Shown: in pieces, positions 48,095 through 59,505 of the stretch
How the letters are laid out: each line of letters opens with the position of its first letter
Position numbering within the stretch: position 1 is the first letter of the stretch
Assembly: GCF_032854445.1 (NCBI RefSeq)
Contig: NC_088295.1
Span: 49,401,385-49,465,384 of the forward strand
DNA from: Liolophura sinensis
Lineage: Eukaryota > Mollusca > Polyplacophora > Chitonida > Chitonidae
Direction: 5' to 3'
Length of the DNA stretch: 64,000 nt
The notes under the pieces: model-generated
Seen by the model: the letters and a program-made list of their open reading frames with translations, nothing else
What the model was told of the DNA's origin: nothing
Database searches by the model: none
Position numbers and translations under genes: made by a program

Positions 48095-48778
48095 ATGCCA
48101 AGAGTGACGTTAAAAGAATGTAATCAGGCGGTTAATATACTTGCCGCAAGATTAACGCGACAGGAGGTCGCGAGGGTGGATGAATTGTCACAGAAACACC
48201 ACAGCACCAACGCCAGAGATTTTTTCAGAACGTTAAGGTATTGTCCGCGGTCTGGGCGTCCGCCGGGTAAGGGACGTCCGCGCAAGATCGGTGGCGAATT
48301 GTACCGTTTACGGACGAATCGCAGGGTTTCCACCTTTCCCTTCAGATGGGAGTCAACGCATGTATCGTCATCGAGGTGAGCGTTACTTGGACGCCTGTGA
48401 TGTTGAGAGAAACCGATTTGGCGGCGAGTCAGTGATGGTGTAGGGAGGTTTCAAATTTCGCCACCGTACTTGTCTTGTTATTGACGGCAATTTGAATGCT
48501 GCAGGTTACCGAAGCCAGATCCTTCAACCCGTTGTCGTGCCACTTCACACTTCAGCAGGACAGTACTCGTGAGAAGATCATTTATGGATGCAAACTACTT
48601 TCATGTTTAACCTTAGCTTAAAAACTCCCCTAGAATGGGCATACGCTTGAGACGGCAGTGACGCCAAACTCAAAACGTTGACGCAACGAGACCTCACCAG
48701 GATTCTCGTCTGGTGACTTCAATAAGACAGAGATCCACAGAAACCATAGACGCTCATGGTGGAGATACTGGTTACTGA
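48095..48778 (+). pseudogene. Tc1-like transposase pseudogene
   Basis: The N-terminal frame from 48095 has MPRVTLKECNQAVNILAARL and GRPRK, matching the paired helix-turn-helix and GRPR hook of Tc1-type transposases. After a frameshift near 48,340, MYRHRGERYLDACDVERNRF, GGESVMV-stop-GG (a TAG where Trp is expected) and VIDGNLNAAGYRSQILQPVV follow. The catalytic DNAxPH block is missing, but the C-terminal IDAHGGDTGY and stop are recognisable at 48745-48778. Internal deletion plus nonsense change: inactive. Terminal inverted repeats were not located. Confidence 0.82.
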
Positions 48779-50254
48779 TAGAGATTGCCAACCTTCATTT
48801 TAACCATCCCTCCATTAATGTCCTTGAAAACACGTTGGCTACGTGACTTGAACAACCATTTTTGGTCTGCTGATTGACAATAGGTTGTTGACCATGAACA
48901 CAAAAAAAGACAGTACGTATTCGAAATGGAAGACCCATATATTCATATCTATGCACAGCTCATCTGCCGAGTAGTATAGCAACTGCATGTATGTCACGCT
49001 TGATGTATCCTGAAGACATGCATACTCCTTAATTACAGCCGCTCTCTACGCTCGGTTTGCATCATTGTCACCACTTTACAAGTTTGACCTACGAAACCTG
49101 TGCTTAACACCTAAACTTGTTTAGGCTTAACACCATAATTAGCCTGATGTTCTCACGCGGGCCTGCAAAATTCGCATTCATCAATAAAATTGTTTCAGGT
49201 GTCCGATGGAATACTAATGTTGTGCATATTTTAGAAGAAAATAATAATGGGGAACATAATATACCCAGAATTAATAAACAATAATTAATTAGACATATTA
49301 ATTATGGTTGAGACTGAGATTTAGTTATATAAATGTTAGCCCATGATTGACAATGATTACATAACATTGCTTTGAAGCGAAGCTAAGATATAATATTTGT
49401 GTTGCCCGAGTTAATCATGAACAGTATATACCACTGTCAGTCACGTTTTGTGTATTTTAAAAGAATCTTTTCGCGAAATGAAACTTTACATGGATTCAGG
49501 TATAATTTCAAGCTGATGGCTGAGACCATTCGCACACATACACACACAAAAAACAAGTTCTGAACTGAAATTCTTAGTGACCGTGTATTTTTGTTTATCT
49601 ACCGTATGACCCGTCATGCAAATGCTACTGTTGCTCACTCGCAACTACGATAATGCCGATGTAGCCTGAACATTTCCCCAATAGACTATGAACAAGGTAT
49701 TAAAATAATGCTTACCTTTAGCAGTGAATGAAGTTCTCCATCTAAGGGTAATCGATAAAATGTACTGATGGCTAGAAATGTAGCTTTACCAGGAAAACTG
49801 CTATGAAAACGAGGTCCTTAATGCGAGACCTGGAAGTACATCCACGTAGGTCTACCGCGCCGTTCTGGTCTAATTAAGGCCAAGTGGTATGGCATGAAAG
49901 CCGATATCGCCGATGACGAAGCAGATGCTCGCCGGACTATGAGGAAAACTGCAGATGCACGTGAGATTAGCCTCAAAATAACTTGGCAAGTTGTCCTCAG
50001 TGGGCAACCACAGTCCTATTACTCTGCACTCTATCGTAACACGGTGATCGTTATACTTGGCTGCACATAGCTAGCGACATGTTGTAAGGGTCGTGCACAA
50101 ATGAATGCATTCAGAAGGAAAGTTACTGCATATGTTTGAGGCTCTGTAAGTAGACTCAAAAGCTGCAACCGGTTTGAGTTCTTTTATGTAGCGGTACACG
50201 AGATTCCCTGCAAGGAGAAAGATAGGTCAATGTATTATCACACTCAAACGGAGC

Positions 50255-51180
50255 TTTGAATTGTTTTAATGTTTTTGTATATTAAATGTAATAACAACAC
50301 AAGCACTAATCTGAGTAAGTTTAGACCAGTGATACATCTAATACATTGAAGTTATATCACTGTATTTTTTTTTACCTAATTCTGCTTAAGTTATGGCGTT
50401 AGGGTGGCGTTTGACCCTATTTTACACAGCACAATAACCAACCCATTAAAATAATCTTCACCGCGTTCCATGTCAAAAACTATACGCTAATTAAATATTT
50501 TCTAATTATATGGCATTATCTTGTAAGACAATGACAAATGGAATAGAACTTGAACAAGTTTTTAAATTTTCAACTTAATGACCCAGACTATGACATGAAA
50601 CAAGCCTTTAGTATCACTCTAGGCCAACCTACCCACATTATTGCAAATTTATGACAAAAGCACTGTCAAATTAATCATTCACAATTTATTGTTTATGTTA
50701 ATTACATTTTTTACCTGTTTTGTGGTATAAAATATGATGTTTCAAAAAACACAGGTGGGGTGCCCCACATTGACACATGAGGATTGTTTTTTGCATTATA
50801 TTGTGTACATCTGGACAAGAAACAGAAAAAGTTATGCACGTTTATGCAGTTGTCTTAGAAGATAATTAGATTAATCTTAATTACTGATGGTTGTATATAT
50901 GTTGCATATAGTAACTCTTTGATAAGGATTGTTTTGAGCTCTTTATTGGTGTTCTACCTTTCGAATAAAGCAAGATATGGTCGAAAATAAATTTGCAGAT
51001 ATCTGACATCAGGAGATTCTTAAGTTGCTACGATGTATTCATTTACGTGAACAGTCAAAATAAAACCCTGACTGAAGTAAATTGACAAGAGGTCGTATTT
51101 CGCCGGTTTTGTGTCACCATTTGCTGTCACACTGTCGTCGATGCTCTAGTTTTATTCTCTATGCTGTACATCTTTAATTA
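50255..51180 (+). repeat. Pieces of unclassified interspersed repeat
   Basis: TTTAATGTTTTTGTATATTA, GTTTAGACCAGTGATACATC and TAATTCTGCTTAAG at 50,260-50,395, then a second piece (CCATTTGCTGTCACACTGTC, GTCGATGCTCTAG) at about 51,115-51,150. Confidence 0.5.
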
Positions 51181-53503
51181 TGTATAATGTAGACCAATCT
51201 TCATTATATGTACCTTGTACATGCGGGGAGCGAAATGTTGAACCAGCACGAGATAAGAAGGTGCTTTCGTTTAGACAATATCAAGTTTCCTGCGATAAAT
51301 GTGGAACTGACTTGGATCGACCTCATTAAAAATTGGAAACAATAAACATTTAAGGCAAATTCCGAAGGCTCGGACTGTTTGTGAATGAAAACAAGTATGT
51401 CCGAGAAAACCAAAGCTCAGATTGTATAACAGGATGGAAACTTTATACAGTATATAGGTGGTTAAATTTTAAAAAAAATATGTATCGACTGACCGACATT
51501 TTGTAGATTTTGTAGACACCTACTGGCTAACCAGTGACCCGAGGAGGACAATACGTTACGTGGTATTGCCCGTACACCGCCAGCTGCTGTCCAAGGGCTC
51601 CTTCCTCGACTTGCAAGCCTGTGAAAGAAATTTTAATCTTGCAAGCTGTGACTATAGCTGCAGGTGAAAGCGCTCTTTGACAGTTCAGACTGGCTTGAGA
51701 CACTACTAACATGACGCTTATCTTCAGTCCAACCTACCTTTGCCTAGAATATTTCACAAACGCCATCTTGTTTGGTAGGCACGTATTCCTTAAACCATTC
51801 GAAGTGCAATATTGTCAAAGCCAGCATCGATCGTAAACCAACCATCTTTTTGACTATGATTGCGCCACCCTGTAGATTATTTCAATTCTGTGGCGGCATG
51901 ACACTATTGTGAAAAACAGAGTGAAAAACAGACTACTGAACATTCTCTTGGAGAACTCTCACTTTAAAAACTGGATTCCAGGTTAGATGTATTATTTATT
52001 GATTGATTGACTGATTTATTGATTGATTGATTTATTTATTTGATTGGCATTTGACGCCGTACTTAAGGCCAGCGTCATGGTGGGAGGAACCCATGGACAT
52101 GTACTCAGATGTATTGGTGAAGTGATATTTTCTGCTTCTGCTTGCTGAAAAAATGCACACAAACACTGTGTTTCACACATCCTGTAAAAGCCACTTTATG
52201 AACGATCACACAAAACACAAACGAAACCCAGCCTGCGGGTTCTCCTTCGCTTTGCCCGGTTTTGCTAACCACCGTCGTATAAGTAAAATATTCTTGAATA
52301 CGGCGTAAACACTAATCAAATGAATGAATGAATGAATGATTATGGCTTAACTCCACATCGTCAATTTTTGCATCCTTATCGTGGCAACGCTACTGAAATG
52401 AATATACAAACGAAACGTAATAAATGTAATAAATCCAGCTTTATTCAATAACGCGTTTAATCCCCAAGATCCACAGCAGCAGGTTTTATGCAAGTCTTGG
52501 TTTACAGATCACCACCTGATTAATGGGATCCTCCGTGGCCGAGATGCCAGTGCGGTGCAATGCCCCTAGGACCCTCCCACCAATGCGGTCGCTGTGAGTC
52601 AAGTCCTCCGGCCTTACGTGTTAAGGTCTGTTAACACCTGATTCGTGCAGGACAGAAATTTCCGAGAATAACATACGGTACGAGCTGCATGTATGATCTT
52701 TCGGAGCTCTAAATCCTAGCCAGCTTTTCAATCTCAGCCTCATCGTACGCATTGTCACACACTATAATAGTAGTTAATATGCAAATAGACGGTTTGGGTA
52801 CAGTATATAATCGGACTTCTCTAAGGAATAAATCAATTTCGTCACACGCATTATAATCCGACAGCCTTCCGTGTCCATTCTACTTCGTCAACGTAAATAC
52901 GACTACAACATCATTATGGTGTTTCACATTTTTTATAACTATCTACCTCATCTCCATAATATGAACAGAAGTGCGTCATCATCCAATGAAAGTTTCTAAA
53001 GCCAGATATTCAGCATACACTTCATTTGACCATGGAATTCAAGACTATTGCACTTAGCAGAATTACTGGCCCAAAGTGCTACTTCTACGAATTCCGACAC
53101 TGACTGCATTGATGCAGTGCACCAAATTGGCATAATCGTACATGAAGAATAAGCATATCTGTAAGCTTTTGATCATGGCTATATATATGATTAAAATGTA
53201 CATTTACTTGAATAACCCTACATACAAATACTGTGGAAAATAATCAACAGCGCTGTGCAACACACTGACTATAGTTTGTTCATGAGAAAGGTCTCGCAAC
53301 TGTTGATTCCTGAAAATAATCGACTTACTTGTCGAGAATCAACACTTACATGATATTTCTCCGTTACTGACGTAACTCAGGGCTTTTTTTAGTACGATAT
53401 GCAAAATATGGCATTAGGTTAAAATATTCAGGATGGTATTCGCAATGGCATGTAAAGCCCTGGGTGGTAGGCGCTACTGGGGAGGTACTAGACCAAAGAA
53501 ATG

Positions 53504-53720
53504 ATGTGCTTGTTATTTATTTATTTGTCTTGTTTGTGTTTTACGCCGTACTTAAAGATATTTTACTTATACGACGGCGGCCAGCATTATGGTACGAAGA
53601 AACCGGCAGAACCCGGGTGAAACAACGACCATCCGCAGTTTGCTGGCAGACCTTCCCACGTACGGCCTGAGAGGAAGCCAGAATGAATTGACCTTGAACT
53701 CACAGCAATGTGCTCGTTAT
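53504..53720 (-). mobile_element. 5'-truncated SINE with 13-bp target duplication
   Basis: ATGTGCTTGTTAT and ATGTGCTCGTTAT flank element 53517-53707. The copy ends at GAACTCACAGCA, short of the tRNA-like A box. Confidence 0.9.
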
Positions 53721-54399
53721 GGACAGTTCAAGGCTATGACACGCCGCTCTACAAATGAGGCCGGATAAGGAAGATGGTTAACGTGCTGATCCGGGGGGTA
53801 AAGCAACTCACTGAACGCATCCATTATTCAGACCTACTTAAAGTTTTTAAAGCTCAATGTTTTTAACATGCAAGGTTTTAATATACAAAGTTGGCAGTGT
53901 AATATGCAGGGTGGTACTAGCACTGTCATGCAAAGCACGGAGGGGCATTAGAACAGGCCACCCTGCTTGGAGTAATGAACAATTAATTGATTACGTCATC
54001 AAGGCCGCGCGTCAAACACATGAGAAGAGAAAGGAGGGAAGAAAGCGAGAATTTCCTGCTTGCTGAAATCAGACGTTGTACCATGCTTGCATTAAAGTTT
54101 TTTCCGATTTCACTACAAACAAGCCTCCTCTTGTTAATAAGCTTTCTGATGATGGAAAAGGCATGGCACATAAAATCACATTTTTCACCAGAATTGCATG
54201 TTATACTCAAAATAACGGCCGCCACTGACGCTTCAGCTGAAAGTTCCACTGGCACGGTACAACACCCGTCCACATACTTATATTTTCAGATAGTGTTGTT
54301 CTTAGTCTTTAAACTAATGTGCACTTAATTTGAACATTTTCTGAAAGATTCCTCTAAGATCAATCGCCTGTTCTTCTCAACCACCAATAGCCTCCCTTT

Positions 54400-55283
54400 C
54401 GCCACTATCAATCCTTTCTCCTCGCCACCATCAATTGCCTCTCCTCCTCCATCAATAGTCTCTCCTCCTCCACTATCAATAACCTCTCCTCCTCCATCAT
54501 CATAAATCGCCTCTCCTCCGACAGTATCAATCGCCTCCCCTCCTCATCATCAATCGCCCTTCCATCAGTCACTTCTCCACTGTCATGATCAAGCGCTTCT
54601 CCTCCCCCACCATATATCGCTTCATCTCCGCCACCACCGATCATCACTCCCCCACCGTAAATAGTCTTTGCTCCCCCATCTATCGTCTCTCCTCCCCCAC
54701 CATTTATCACTTCTCCGCCACCAACAATCGACTGTCCTCCACCATAAATAGTCTCTTCTCCATCTATCGTCACTCCTCCTCCGCCACTAGCAATCGTCTC
54801 TCCCCCACCGTAAATAGTCTTTGCTCCTCCATCTATCGTCTCTCCTCCCCCACCATCTATCACTTCTTCTCCGCAACCAACAATCGACTCTCCTCCACCA
54901 TAAATAGTCTCTGCTCCTTCATCTATCGTCTCTCCTCCCCCACCATCTATCGCTTCTTCCCAGAAACCACAAATCGCTCTCCTCCACCATAAATAGTCTC
55001 TCTTCCTCCATCAATGGTCTCTCCTCCTCCACCGTCTCTCACTTCTTCTCCGACACCACCAATCTTCTCTCCTCCACCATAAATAGTCTCTCCTCCCCCA
55101 CCATCTATCGCTGCTTCTCCGACACCACCAATCGTCTCTCCTCAGCCAGTATTCATCGATTCTCCTCCGCCGCCACCAATAGCCTCTGTTCCACGATCAA
55201 TCTTTCCTCCGCCGACATCAATCGTTTCTCTTCCGCCACCATCAATAGTCTCTTCTCCGCAACTATCAGTTATCAAAAGGACC
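54400..55283. repeat. Pyrimidine-rich minisatellite with ~30-bp units in ~90-bp higher-order repeats
   Basis: The plus strand is almost wholly C/T/A (TCTCCTCCACCA, CATCTATCGTCTCTCCTCC). The landmark TAAATAGTCT recurs at 54658, 54745, 54811, 54901, 54990 and 55080: steps of 87, 66, 90, 89 and 90. Because units are near multiples of three, both strands stay open (minus frame with GGGGETIDGG repeats). This is a by-product of the repeat, not evidence of a gene. Confidence 0.85.
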
Positions 55284-55447
55284 ATAGGTGGTGGAGACTA
55301 CATGGCGGAGATTGGAGGCAGGCAGACAGAAGGATCATAGGTGGTCCAGACTACATGTGGGAAATTGTAAGCAGGCAGACAGAAGGATTACAGGTAGTCG
55401 AGACTACATGGCGGAGATTGGAGGCAGGCAGACAGAAGGATCATAGG
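55284..55447. repeat. 53-bp tandem repeat, three copies, overlapping the pol 3' end
   Basis: Copies start at about 55284, 55337 and 55390, with part of a fourth from 55443, at an exact 53-bp spacing. Shared words: GGAGGCAGGCAGACAGAAGG and GAGACTACATGGCGGAGATT. The last copy supplies the final codons and stop of the Ty3 pol C-terminal fragment. Confidence 0.85.
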
Positions 55448-55815
55448 TGGTCGAGGGGGATCTCCTTTGTCTCCTAGGGATGTGATATCCCCGAAATTGA
55501 TTTTGTCGACCCTCATAAAACTTTTCCTTGTTCCCATTGATGTTCCTACCTCTCCCCATTCTCAATGAACTCTGTCTAAAGTGTTCATAGCAAGTATAGT
55601 CTGGTTGAAGCCACTTGGTAGGTGCATTGGCTGCACCGCACTGTGGGACCATAACGGTCTTTCTTGTGGCGCTCTTCGCCATTCATTCATTTGAGAGTTG
55701 ATCTGTAGAAGTAAAAAAGCAACAATTTATCTATTGTCCATTGTTTCATAAATGCCATTGAAGGTTAATGTATATGTTATGCGTAATAACATCCCATCGA
55801 TATCCACCTTCTGCT

Positions 55816-56704
55816 CTACTTCACTTTTGAATGCCCCGATTTTAAAGTTCGACTTAACGTCAGATACGGTTTCAATCTATTGTGGTGGGCAACCTTTGGT
55901 CTGGTGGAACGCCCTTTCTGAATTTTGTACACTAAATCAGAAAGTCTCTGAACGATCCGGCAAGGTCCTTTCCAAGGATTTTGCAGTTCAGGTGAAAACC
56001 TTTTTCTGCGACGATTATCATACATCAAGACCAATTCACCACACTAATACATGTGCAAATTGGTACGAGGGTCATAAGATTTCTTTTGTCTGTCGCTTGC
56101 AATCTGCATGTTTTGCCGCGCATTTCCATGAATGGTCCACAGTCTGCTGCGAATTGTTTGTATGTGTTCGATTTCATCATTCACTTCATTTTTACCAGGT
56201 GGTTGTCCAACAGTAATGAACTTCTCTTTCAAACATCATAAGGTTTGGTGACAAGTCTGCACTGTCATGAACAGCTGACCTATAAGCAAGAATCGCCATT
56301 GTGATGACTTTGTCCCAGTTCCTTGGACCCTCTGCCACAACTTCTCTTAACATTGTTTAGAGGTTCTGTTAAACCGTTCTACTAGCCCGTCGCTCTGTGG
56401 ATGGAAGGCTGTCGTTGTAGTTTTATTTATGTACATCAACTACTGTCCTACCTTCAATGTTGGGTATATGATATGCTTCTGTCCAGCGAGTGAAGTAATT
56501 AGCTACTACCAAGATATATTTGTTTCCATGGTTAGTTTCAGGCAACGATCCCAAAATATCTAAAGCGATTCTTTCTGGTGGGCCACCAACCGCGTGTTGT
56601 TTCATGGGCCCAGGGAATTTCTTGGCAGGGGCCCTACAGCTTTGACAATCCTTATATCTTTTAACCCATTCTACTATGTCCTGTTGATAACCAACCCAAT
56701 ACAA
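55816..56704 (-). pseudogene. Ty3/gypsy integrase fragments
   Basis: 56704-56423 encodes the CQSC half of the HHCC zinc finger, then an RNase H-fold start (ERIALDILGSLPE, then YILVVANYFTRWTEAY). Asp in ALDILG is the expected first catalytic acid. Later pieces 56232-56044 and 56034-55816 encode the C-terminal domain with KNPWKGPCRIVQRL and RLKPYL. Several frame breaks. Confidence 0.8.
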
Positions 56705-57782
56705 TCTGCTATTGCATGCGACGGGTAGTTTTGTTCACCCCCAGATGACCTGAACCAATTGTATTGTGTAGTAGTTCCAATATATCCTGTCTCCAATTAT
56801 TGGTAACCACTAGTTCTAGTAAAGTTTTACTTCCTAATCCATACCACCTGCGCTACAACACACCGTTTACCATCTCCAAACGATCCCAATGCCCCTAAAT
56901 ATGACTTTAATAGAGGACTTCTACCAGAGATGTCCGACCAGGCCGGTCAATCGCCATTTTCCTTCCAGTATATAACCTTGGAAATGGTTACATCTAGAAC
57001 CTGTGCTTCTCTAATCTCCCTACTTGTTCATATTTTGGCACCACTTCAGACTGCCGTCTTGGTCAGGTTGACAGATTGCTGTCGACCGAGTGATTGATGG
57101 AACTTTCACGTCCATTGGCAAATCCTTCTCCTCTTCTCGAATGCAATGCCAACACCCACTGTAAGGTATTCTAGAGAGACATCTGCATATCCATACAGTT
57201 TAAAGTACAATGTTCAAAGCTATATGTATTTAATACTTCCAGCCAACGTGCCTTTGGTCCTAATGGGTTTTTGAAGTTCAGCAACCATCTGAACGCCCTA
57301 TGATCTGACCTAATCAAAAACTTTGAGCCCTACAAATAGTAATGAAAATGCTTTACTGCCTCTACTACAGGGCAGTAGTTCCTTGTGAGTAACACAATAA
57401 GTTTCTGTTTTACCTAAAGTTCTACTGAAATAAGCCTTGGCTTTCCCCATTTCATTCTCGTCACATTGTGACAAAACCGCCCCAATTCCAATACCACTGG
57501 ATGAATAAGCAAGGATAGGTGTATCTACGTTAAATTGTTTAAAACATTGGGCTGTCATTTCACAGGCATCCGTCTAAGAGAATTTCGTCGCTTTCTCAAT
57601 GAGTTCTTGTAATGGCTTTGCAATGTCTGCTAACCCCTAGACGTATCATCTGTAATAAGAACAAGTATCTAGGAAGGCTCTTACTTCCGTAGTGGTTGAA
57701 GGTGATGGCCAGTTTTTGACAGCACTTATCTCAGACGGATCTGCACTGACCCCATTACTGGAAACCACATGACCTAGAAATT

Positions 57783-58421
57783 CTATCTTTCTCTGAAACA
57801 GATGACATTTGCTTGGTAAAAGCTTAAAATTTGATTTTTCGGTTCGCTCAAGAACCTCCGATAAACAGACCAGATACTTTTCAAGCTATTAGAAAATATA
57901 ATGATATCATCCATGTACAGAAGACATGTTTTCCAAATTAATCCTGACAGAACCACCCCCATTAACCGTTCACATGTGACCGCCGCGTTACATAGGCCAA
58001 AGGGCATAACCTTGAACTGATAAATCCCGCACGTGGTAAATGCCTTTTTCTCAGCGTCTACTGGACTCATTGAAACTTACCAATATCCACTCTTAAGGTC
58101 TATTTTTGAGAATCACTTTGATCTTCTTAAGGCATCCAGAGAATCATCAATCCTAGGAACTGAGTCTTTTCTAGTCACAATATGGAGAAACCTGTAGTGA
58201 ACACATAAACGAAGTGTGTTATCTTTCTTTTTGAACAAAACAACTCGTGCAGTCCAAGTGTGGGAAGACTTTTGAATAATACCTTTTTCTAACATAGACT
58301 TTTCTTCAGATTCCACATTCTGTTGTCTAGAAAATGTCAACCTCCTTGGGTGCATTTTTATGGGAGCAGCCTCATCAGTATTAATTTTACGCTTAAACAA
58401 TATCCGTGCAACCGATATCAT
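57783..58421 (-). pseudogene. Ty3/gypsy reverse transcriptase fragments
   Basis: Two open pieces are separated by a frame break near 58070-58113. The first has ARVVLFKKKDNTLRLCVHYR, with Val-His-Tyr-Arg where intact copies normally have an Asp-Tyr-Arg turn. The second has GIYQFKVMPFGLCNA and the YMDD active-site box. Catalytic Asp pair present; not functional because of the breaks. Confidence 0.85.
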
Positions 58422-58928
58422 CCTTCCCTTTTGGAATTACCCCATGATAATCAACAAGTAATTGTCGTTTTGTAATTGCTGTTTTGGAGATAGATTTTGA
58501 TCAGTGAGACTTGTGGGTATCTCAACTTCCGTCTCCTTCAGATATGCACGATAACATGCCCGCTTTGCACTCGGCAATGTGAGTATGTTTTTTACAGTGT
58601 TTGAGGTGAATCTTGAAAATTTGCCAGCCGCACTTATATTTCTCTCCTGCTCGGATCCATTAAGGCTCTAGTTATCATTAACTTCTTAGATGCACTGAGC
58701 TTTTGAGAAGTTTCCACAGTCCCTACCATGGAGTTAGAGGAGGTGTCACTGATTTTACCCTGAATCAATATCTCCGTATTTGGTGGTATCACCACTGTTT
58801 CAGCCTTCATCACCCTAAAATTAGATGATAACTGACTCTCCAGTATACACTGCACAGTGCGGTTGTCTGTGATTAAGTTTCCTGCAACCAAGTTCAAAGT
58901 ACAATTGCTACCATGCAAAAAGTCATTG

Positions 58929-59505
58929 TCAAGGGTAGTAATAGATTGTGTAACCCGCTAAAGTAGGTGTGATAACTATCCCAGAAGTCATCTGTCCCAA
59001 AATGTTAAATAAGCCTCCATCAGCCATCTTAATCTGGCCTTCCACTGTTTTCATAGCAAGTGAGACTAGCTCAATCATTTCCCAGTATTTACGGATATGT
59101 AAGACAGAAATACATGAACCTGTGTCCAGGAAACGATTAACATCTATACCATTCATTTTTGACTGTAAGAACAACCCATCATGGTTCTGTTGGTGGCTGG
59201 GTCCTGACTTTATAATACTAGCCGGAGGTATTAGCCACTTTTAGAGAATCAGCTATCGTCTCCGGCTTTACTGCTGAATCCCGTTTGAATTTACAACATT
59301 CTGATTTCCAATGTCTCAAGATACCACAATACTGACATTTCCCTTTTCTCTTCCGTGGTTTATTTTCTGCAGTTTTGTCAAACCTAGTTTCAATAATGGC
59401 CAATCGATCAACCAGGGTTTGCACAGTTTGACTGGGGCAACTGTCTAACTGGTCTCCAGCGTCCCTGATTGTTTCTAAAACTTGTTGCATTCTAACTGGT
59501 GGCAT
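58929..59505 (-). pseudogene. Ty3/gypsy nucleocapsid zinc knuckle and protease fragments
   Basis: CQYCGILRHWKSEC fits CX2CX4HX4C of retroviral-type nucleocapsid, preceded by a Lys/Arg-rich stretch. About 120 codons downstream, in another frame piece, FLDTGSCISVL carries the DTG triad of an aspartic protease. Confidence 0.8.

Larger units (their letters stand above)
45870..53500. other. Gene desert upstream of the SLC5-like gene
   Basis: No supported host exons. Apart from the separately listed fossils and repeats, it holds SINE pieces at about 51995-52095 (minus), 52215-52330 (plus) and 52527-52635 (plus, head only), with GATT and GAAT simple repeats beside them. The rest is unassigned AT-rich DNA. 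Confidence 0.5.

Noticed and set aside
49850-50040. Plus-strand segment with a readable KWYGMKADIADDEADARRT frame
   Set aside because: Suggestive amino-acid composition, but no splice sites, start or recognised family; left unannotated.
51527-51712. Possible minus-strand terminal exon preceded by TTTCTTTCACAG
   Set aside because: Good acceptor-like sequence, but the 29-codon frame is unremarkable and there is no partner exon or poly(A) signal.
54408-54992. Long open frames on both strands encoding Gly-rich or Ser-rich repeats
   Set aside because: They exist only because the minisatellite unit is close to a multiple of three and lacks stops. No start context, splice sites or conserved domain.
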